Shown piece after piece: positions 57,918 to 64,000 of a stretch of DNA of 64,000 bases. Location: positions 476,104,008 to 476,168,007 of the forward strand of contig NC_081405.1 in assembly GCF_030272615.1 (NCBI RefSeq). Direction: 5' to 3'. The notes beneath the pieces were generated by a model that had not been told where the DNA came from, did not search any database, and saw only the letters and a list, made by a program, of their open reading frames with translations. Both the position numbers and the translations under genes were made by a program. The stretch's first letter is position 1; the number at the start of each line of letters is the position of its first letter. Source of the DNA: Cryptomeria japonica (Eukaryota > Streptophyta > Pinopsida > Cupressales > Cupressaceae).

Positions 57918-59160
57918 CTTTTCCCCTGAATTCAGATATACCAAAATATGACAAATACGATGGTAAAAGTAATCCTCGCGATCATCTTCGGGAATTTCGT
58001 ACCATAATACTAGAGTTTTCTCACGGTGACACTTATTTAATGATACTATTCCCAAGAAGTTTGGGAGGGCAAACAGTGGAGTGGTTGTCTAAACCTACAC
58101 CTCTCATCAGATCATTTGATGAGTTGGTAAACAAATTAATCACACAATACTCCTCTAATATTCAACATGCAATCACCATGTTGGATGTATGTAACACCAA
58201 ACAAAAAAACAATGAGACATTCATGGTGTTTCTTCAACGTTGGAGACGTATGGTTTTGAGATATCCTTGAGACGTGCTTGAAAATAAAAAGATGGAGATC
58301 TTTATCGACAATATAAATAGCAAGATGAGTTATCAACTCAAACTCCGATACATACCATATTTTGCCAAGTTAATCAAAAACATAATCCAAGTAGAGGAAG
58401 CCTTCTTCAAGAAAGGAACATTGAAGTTCTTTAAAGAAGGAACTAACTCATCCAACACTCACTCCTTTAACAATCAAAACAACAACAACACCTTAGACAA
58501 ATCCAGATTTTGGACAAGAAACAAAAATGTTATTAATGAGGGAGGAGTTGATGCTAATGATATGAAGTCCAAACAACCAGTATTATCTTTATCAGGTAAT
58601 CCACAATTTAACAAAAATGAGAAAGGTGTTAATCAAGGCCCTAACACTTATCCATAAAATACCAATCAAGGACCTTCAATTTCAAACAGCAACAACAATA
58701 CCCAAGGTAACAATAATAAGCAAGGCAACAATGCTAATCGAGGGAATAATATAAACCAAAGAGGTAACACCAACACTCTCCCAAATAGATGCATCTACAC
58801 ACCATTGGGGCAAACCTTAGAAGAATCAACATTTCGAGAACTCCTGATTATCACATTGCCGGCCATAAACAACTTTGAATCCCATATCAAACCACCTTGG
58901 TGGAATGACTCGTATTTCTGTGATTTTCATGCAACAAAGGACATCACACAAATGATTGCATGAGGCTTAAGAATATTGTTCAGGATATGATCGATAGAGG
59001 TGATTTAATGGTTGATGGTCTCAAAACAAATGGTGACCATGACGCTTTTAAAAATCCTCTTCCAAATTACAATAAAGAAGGAGCTTCATCATCAAATGAT
59101 ACAAGGGGAGCTTGTATAAATCACATGTACAACAACACCATCGGTCACATATAAACAGAT
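57918..59160 (+). pseudogene. E7 gag, C-terminal part
   Basis: Continues the gag frame after E8: PKYDKYDGKSNPRDHLREF, then VEWLSKPTPLIRSFDELVN, YSSNIQHAITM and FMVFLQRWRRM, which is the retrotransposon gag domain. Stops lie at 58268 and 58655. An asparagine-rich linker (58460-58770) leads to a damaged zinc-binding stretch (FCDFHATKD, about 58918), then MRLKNIVQDMIDRGDL. E7 is a Ty3/Gypsy-type element of a different lineage from E2. Confidence 0.82.
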
Positions 59161-59762
59161 GACAACCAAATAAATGTCATAAAAATCAACGACAAACAAG
59201 ACCATGCATCAATCAATGTGACAACCAGAGCTCAAAAATACGTCTTGAAAGGGCATACATCAACACCCACCACTATCCCCAAGACTCAAATATCCATACT
59301 CGAGTTACTCAAACTCTCGCCAAAACATAAGGACATCTTAGGAACAAGCACTAGTTGAAACAAATGTTCCTCAAGATCTAGACATTGATAAATTCCAAGC
59401 CATGGTGGCTCATATGGCAGGGCCTCATAACCTCACCATTTCCGAACATGATAATACATCTTTGAGTCATCCACATAACACTCCCCTTGATATTGAAGTC
59501 TTAGTCTACAAACATAGAGTTAAAAGAGTATTAATAGATGGAGGAGTTGGTCTCAATATCTGTACTTTAAAACTTAACCATTCATTAGGCTTCTCTAAAT
59601 AGTCTATTGATCCACACAAAAATATCACCATCAAGGCCTATGATGATGAAGAAAGATCATCCAAAGGAACGGTAATACTACCTATTCAGGTAGGACCGAT
59701 ACAAAGGGACACTATGTGCCAATTCTTGGACATAGACTTAACATACAATATTTTATTGGGTC
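59161..59762 (+). pseudogene. E7 protease-like domain, cut by E9
   Basis: Frames around 59345-59762 give VNMVAHM-like text, then VLIDGGVGLNICTL (about 59530), where retropepsins have D-S/T-G; the middle residue is Gly. DIDLTYNILLG, the second conserved block, runs directly into the E9 LTR at 59763. RT and integrase of E7 are therefore displaced beyond the insertions to the right. Confidence 0.78.
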
Positions 59763-60569
59763 TGATGGACTTGAAAAGCACTAAGAAGGGGGGGGGTGGG
59801 TGAATCAGTGACACCAAATAAAACACTACTTCAAACACTAATCGGTAGATGAACTTAACCAAGCATTTAAAGAAAAAACATGCTATCCAAAATGATATAA
59901 GAGAATCCACAAAAAGTAAAGAATCCACCATAACATAAGTGTTTTATACGTGGAAAACCCAAATAGGTAAAAACCGCGGTGAGATGGAACTCACAAGTTA
60001 ACTATCTGCAGTAATAGATAATTGACCAGTTAAGGCCTGACAAAGTGTTTTGCTAGGAGCGAATCTTGTTAGAGATCCCAAGCTTGATTAGAAGCTTATA
60101 CCCTGTTAAGAGTATTACCCTGTTAGGAGTAACCTTGCTGGAGGATTTGAGAATCCAAAATAATGGATCACCTTGTTAGAGGATTTGTACAATGAAGCTT
60201 TTTAGAGATTACCCAGTTAGGGGATTTGATTATGTTGTAATGATTAGAAAAAAACAAGAATGGCTTGATCTATTCTGAGTAGCACAATATTTGCTTGATC
60301 GGATCATTCTAAGTACATTCAACATTTGTCTTCATCTTAACACTTATCGCTCTTCAACAAAAGCTTTCACTCTTTATGCATATGAGTATCTGCATAATCT
60401 CCTCTAAATATCTATGAGTTTCAAATGATTTACTAATATGTCTTTAAATAGACATTCAAATCTTATGTTGCCCTAAGGAAATTAAAACACAATTTCCTAG
60501 GTGTAGTGTATCTAAACAAGTAATCATAACTCATCACAAAAGTGACCATCAAGAAGTTGGTGTTGTTAA
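59763..60569 (-). repeat. E9: partial LTR inserted in E7, cut by E10
   Basis: Starts TGATGGACTTG and carries a GGGGGGGGGTGGGTGAATCAG run followed by a module around GTGGAAAACCCAAATAGG, the same layout as the E4 LTR with a different sequence. It is 807 bp long and stops at the E10 LTR, so its other end should lie beyond the window. The candidate target duplication is GGGTC (59758-59762), which cannot be checked here. Confidence 0.65.
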
Positions 60570-61340
60570 TGTTAGGATTCCCACAGATACTGAGAGGGGG
60601 GGGTGAATCAGCATATAACCGGTGAGTTGAATTTCTTAACTTAAAACATGTAGAACATATTATAACAATGTACCGGTATGCAAGAAATAATGCAATAAAC
60701 AGAAATAAAAGCATCCACATGAAAAACACACCATAACACAAGGATTTAACGAGGAAACCCGGTGTGGGAAAAACCTCGGTGGGATTTGTGACCTACAATA
60801 TTCACTTACTGGTCAATAAGAGAATATTACTTACAAGAGGGGCCTGCACATGCAGAAAGGCCAATTGCCTAGAGCTCACTACTCAATGGGAAGTCTCACT
60901 GACTTACAATGTGGATTATACAAATCCAATATCTTGTACTACTTTACAATAGCATCTATAATGCCAGATCTAGTACCGGTTTTTGCTCTTTTCTTTACAT
61001 AAAACCTTTAACCTATATTTCACATAATAGGTTTGCCTAATATCTTTTTCTTCTTCGCTTACAAAATTTCTACAATGATCTCTCTTATATATAAGAGTCA
61101 TTTTACAACTTGCCAAGTCCTCTTACAAAGTTTTTACAATAATAAACAAAATATAATATATCAAAAATCTTGTCGGCCTCTGTGCCAGTGCCGGTGCCAA
61201 TGTAGAGTGTGATCTGTTGATGCCGGTGACCTATCTTGCTGGTGTAATGCCTTGCTAGTGCCATAGGATTGTAAGGTTGCCATCAATGACAAAACCTTCA
61301 ATCACCTACAATGTCTCATTAGAGTGTGCATATTCCAACA
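60570..61340 (-). repeat. E10 3' LTR
   Basis: 771 bp, TG...CA, similar to the E1 LTRs and, in inverse orientation, to 62173-62987. A TTATATATAAGAG palindromic TATA-like word lies at about 61084-61096. Confidence 0.9.
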
Positions 61341-61520
61341 ATCTCCCCCTTTGGTATTGATGACAACACTCATGAGAAAATTCAATAGTGTATCCAAAAC
61401 TTTAATCCAAAAATGTTTCCAAAAATATGTTACCAAAAATATAAGAACTCCCCCTGAGTAGATAAGTCTTTTGCTGGTTATTTTCTCATACTACTACTCA
61501 CCCTTTGGCATCAATGACAA
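61341..61520 (-). promoter_or_regulatory. E10 polypurine tract and look-alikes
   Basis: AATACCAAAGGGGGAGAT (minus) abuts the LTR. GGGGGAG at about 61447-61454 and a decayed third motif near 61500 repeat the E1 arrangement. Confidence 0.7.
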
Positions 61521-61578
61521 AGGTTGTCAAGGTGTCAATAGAGTTGTAGCCTCAACCTTGTAACTGGGTAGTTACAAT

Positions 61579-62172
61579 TTAAAATAGATCCGCCAAAATC
61601 AAGTTTATACTCTCCATAAACTTCTTACTATCTCTTATTGTTGTCTCTATTCTTTTAACTATACCGGTGAGGTGTTGCATATGCTCTACCGGTGTTTTCT
61701 GTCCCTGTATCAGTGCCTCAGATATTTCCTTCCATAATGATGCTAGATAGTCCAATCTTGGACTCAGTTTTAATCTCAAATTCTTTGCCTTATCCACTAT
61801 TCTCTCTTTTTCTCTTTCTAACTTAAGTAACTCTTCCTCAAAATTTGTTATCCTTTGCTCAAAAACTGATAATGTATCAGGTGAGTTAACAAAATTATCA
61901 GCAAGTTTATTGATTTCATCTTGTACCTTGCTCATTTTCTTATCTATGTCTACTGTCAAAAAGTTTGTCTTGCAGGTGTCTTTGTACAGAGTTTTGTATT
62001 CTTTCAATAGGTTACATAGTTAGGGTAGAAGTGTGTCAAATTCCCTAGTACACTTCTTTATCTGATCTTCAAAGAATTTTTACTTTTCAATTTCTACCTT
62101 ATTCTTCAAAGTCTCTTCCTTTATTTGCTCAATAGTCACTGTGTTCTCAGTGATGTATTTACACAAAGTATT
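61579..62172 (-). pseudogene. E10 coiled-coil protein (same as in E1)
   Basis: 142 codons are open from 62007 to 61579; upstream codons to 62172 continue after stops. It is highly charged with a heptad pattern (EEELLKLEREKERIVDKAKNL) and ends ESINLILADLF. The match to 4436-5236 in length, charge pattern and distance from the LTR shows a conserved product of this element family. Function unknown. Confidence 0.65.
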
Positions 62173-62987
62173 TGTTGGCATATGCACACTCCAATGAGAC
62201 ATTATATGTGATTGAAGGTTTTTTCATTGATGGAAACCTTGCAATCCTATGGCACCAGCAAAGACATTATACCAGCATCAGCAGATCACACTCTACATCA
62301 GCACTCAAGACACTGACACTGGCACAGAAGAAAGGAAGTATACCGGCACAGAGGCCGATAGGATTTTTGTTATATAATATTTTGTTTATTATTGTAAGCC
62401 AACTTGACAAATTGTAAGCCAACTTGGCAAATTGTAAAATGACTCTTATATCTAAAGAGATCATTGTAGACATTTTGTAGAGTGAAGAATGTGAAGTAGA
62501 AGCATTAAGGAAAATATTAGGCAGACCTACTGTGCGAAATATAGGTCAAAGGGTATATGTAAAGAAAAGAGCACGAACTAGTATTGAATTAGGCATTGAA
62601 GATTCTATTGTAAAGCAGTACAAGATATTGGATTTGTATAATCCTTATTGTAAGTCAGTGAGACTTCCCATTGAGCAATGAGCTCTAGGCAGTTGGCCTT
62701 CCTGCATGTGCAGGCCCCTATTGTAAGTAATATTCTCTTATTGGCCAATGAGTGAATATTGTGGGTCACAAATCCCACTGAGGTTTTTCCCACACCGGGT
62801 TTCCTCATTAACATCTTGTGTTATGGTGTACTTTTCATGTGGATGTACTTGATTCTGTTTATTGCATTATTTCTTGCATACCGGTACATTGTTATATTAT
62901 GTTCTGCATGTTTTACGTTAAGAAATTCTAATCACCAGTTAGATACTGATTCACCCCCCTCTCTCAGTATCTGTGGGACCCTTAACA
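62173..62987 (+). repeat. E11 5' LTR
   Basis: 815 bp, TGTTGGCATATG to CCCTTAACA. It holds GAGGTTTTTCCCACACCGGG (62781-62800) and, near the end, TTCACCCCCCTCTCTCAGTA. Confidence 0.92.
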
Positions 62988-62989
62988 AT

Positions 62990-63001
62990 TGATATCAGAG
63001 C
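62990..63001 (+). promoter_or_regulatory. E11 primer binding site
   Basis: TGATATCAGAGC, two bases after the LTR; one transition from the Met-tRNA complement TGGTATCAGAGC. Confidence 0.88.
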
Positions 63002-63058
63002 CTAGTCCTCTATTTTCAGAAGCCTAGCAGCTTGACGAAGACCTTGACACTGGTAAAG

Positions 63059-64000
63059 ATGGAAAATCAGATGAAGCAACTTGAAGGAGCTCTTACAAAC
63101 TATGATGCAGAGAAATTGAAAAATATCAAATTAGAAGATGATTTAAGGGCAGCTCAAGATATCATTCAAGAACTTCAAGAAAATTTTACTGTTGCAAGAA
63201 ATAAGAGAAGAGAACTTTGTGAAAAATTACAAAATGAGAATGATGAAAAGGAATCACTTAATGATATGATAAGCAAGTTGAAACAAGAGATCATGACAAC
63301 AAAAAATGAAACGTAGAATATGACTATGAGATTTTGCAAAGAGATTGAGGATAGGAAGAAGAATGAAGAAGAATTGACCAGAAGACTAAGTGATGCAGCA
63401 AATGAGAATGCAAGACTTAGCTATAAAAATGACATGTTGAAGACAAATCTGATGCATACTCAGAATGACTCAAATGAACTGATGAGACAAAAAGAAATCT
63501 TGGAAAGAGAACGGGAAACTGCAAATCAACACAAAGAAAAATTCAAGAAAAGCTCAGAGGAACTTGGCACCTTGCTGAAGAATAAAAAACCTAAAGGTGA
63601 CACTTCTGGAATTGGCTTTGAAGTTGGTGAAAGCTCTGGTACTACAAATACTCAGGATCATAACAAACCAGTAAGACAACCTAATGCTTATAAATTCAAT
63701 GGAAAATGCTTTAACTGTAATAAGTATGGTCATAGAGCAAATGAATGTAGATCTAGAAATTATCAAAATATCAACACACCCACCGGTCAATGTTCTAAAT
63801 GAAACAAAGTAGGTCACAACTCTGAAAACTTTAGAATGAATGTGAGATGTTATGTTTGTGGAAGATTTGGACATTTATCTAATCAATGCAGAACACAAAC
63901 CAGCATAGGTTATGGGAAAGCTATTCAGAAGAATAATGTAACTTGTTATGCATGTAACAAGATTGGGCATATTGCTAAATTTTGTATAAGTAAAGGAACA
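63059..64000 (+). pseudogene. E11 gag: coiled coil and four zinc knuckles, partial
   Basis: The ATG at 63059 starts a charged coiled coil of about 200 residues. A TAG at 63316-63318 and a TGA at 63800-63802 interrupt an otherwise single frame. Zinc knuckles: CFNCNKYGHRANEC, then a second whose CSK-stop-NKVGH has a Cys codon turned to TGA, then CYVCGRFGHLSNQC and CYACNKIGHIAKFC. Four knuckles is more than the one or two usual in plant gag proteins. It continues past the window. Confidence 0.9.

Larger units (their letters stand above)
60570..62172 (-). mobile_element. E10: 3' end of an E1-family element, minus strand
   Basis: A 3' LTR (60570-61340) is followed by the polypurine tract and the coiled-coil frame, in the same order as 3439-5236 of E1. 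The internal region stops at 62172, where the plus-strand LTR of E11 begins. The rest of E10 is expected beyond E11, outside the window. Possible left target duplication GTTAA (60565-60569). Confidence 0.88.
62173..64000 (+). mobile_element. E11: E1-family element inserted in E10, plus strand, runs off window
   Basis: The 5' LTR (62173-62987), PBS and gag (63059 on) are in plus orientation, head to head with E10. Left flank GTATT (62168-62172) should be its target duplication, but the right end is outside the window. Gag is closely similar to the E1 gag. Confidence 0.9.

Noticed and set aside
1-64000. tRNA, rRNA or host single-copy genes
   Set aside because: No cloverleaf-like or rRNA-like stretch and no intact multi-exon gene was seen on either strand.

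Overview
This is a eukaryotic, almost certainly plant, genomic window built nearly entirely from retroelements. It is AT-rich and gene-poor. The LTR families prime on initiator-methionine tRNA, there is a chromodomain Gypsy element, and there is a plant-type L1 LINE with a DUF4283-like ORF1 and a C-terminal RNase H. The element density, deep nesting and high load of stop codons suggest a large conifer-type genome. That is inference from style; nothing here fixes the species. I see no tRNA, rRNA or intact host gene.

Layout, left to right. 1-3438: anonymous sequence with two copies of a repeat 948 bp apart and a possible two-exon gene remnant (2593-2976). 3439-15822: a complete 12.4-kb LTR element (E1, minus strand, TSD TTGTG). 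It has gag but no recognisable pol. In pol's place are three long unfamiliar reading frames and a striking array of 14 palindromes (9926-10813). 15828-16925 and 39875-40745: the target into which a Gypsy chromovirus (E2, 16926-39869, plus strand) inserted. The 5' LTR of E2 was later split twice, by an L1-like LINE (E3, 17369-25198, with an extra third ORF) and by a complete Copia element (E4, 26151-33651, minus strand, TSD GAGGT). 41569-45093: a 5'-truncated Copia pol fragment (E5), split by a solo LTR (E6, 43178-44820, TSD AGTTT). 45094-59762: a Gypsy-like element (E7, plus strand) with a long repeat-filled leader. Its gag is split by a complete pol-less Gypsy element (E8, 50080-57912, minus strand, TSD GATAC). 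59763-64000: three stacked LTR elements: a partial LTR (E9), the 3' end of an E1-family element on the minus strand (E10), and a plus-strand E1-family element (E11) inserted into E10, with gag running off the window.

How it works together: removing each insertion with one copy of its target duplication rejoins the interrupted reading frame or LTR. This is seen for E8 in the E7 gag, E6 in the E5 RNase H, and E3 plus E4 in the E2 LTR. Those joins give the order of insertion without any database search. All pol frames carry stops or frameshifts, so nothing looks autonomous today. E1 and E8 look like non-autonomous, gag-bearing elements that would need pol enzymes from others.

The best candidates for something undescribed are the palindrome array and novel ORFs of E1, the third ORF of the LINE, the exact 21-bp-period TAG(C/T)GCAT arrays in the E7 leader, and a 33-bp motif with a GTGCAC palindrome found four times in E8.
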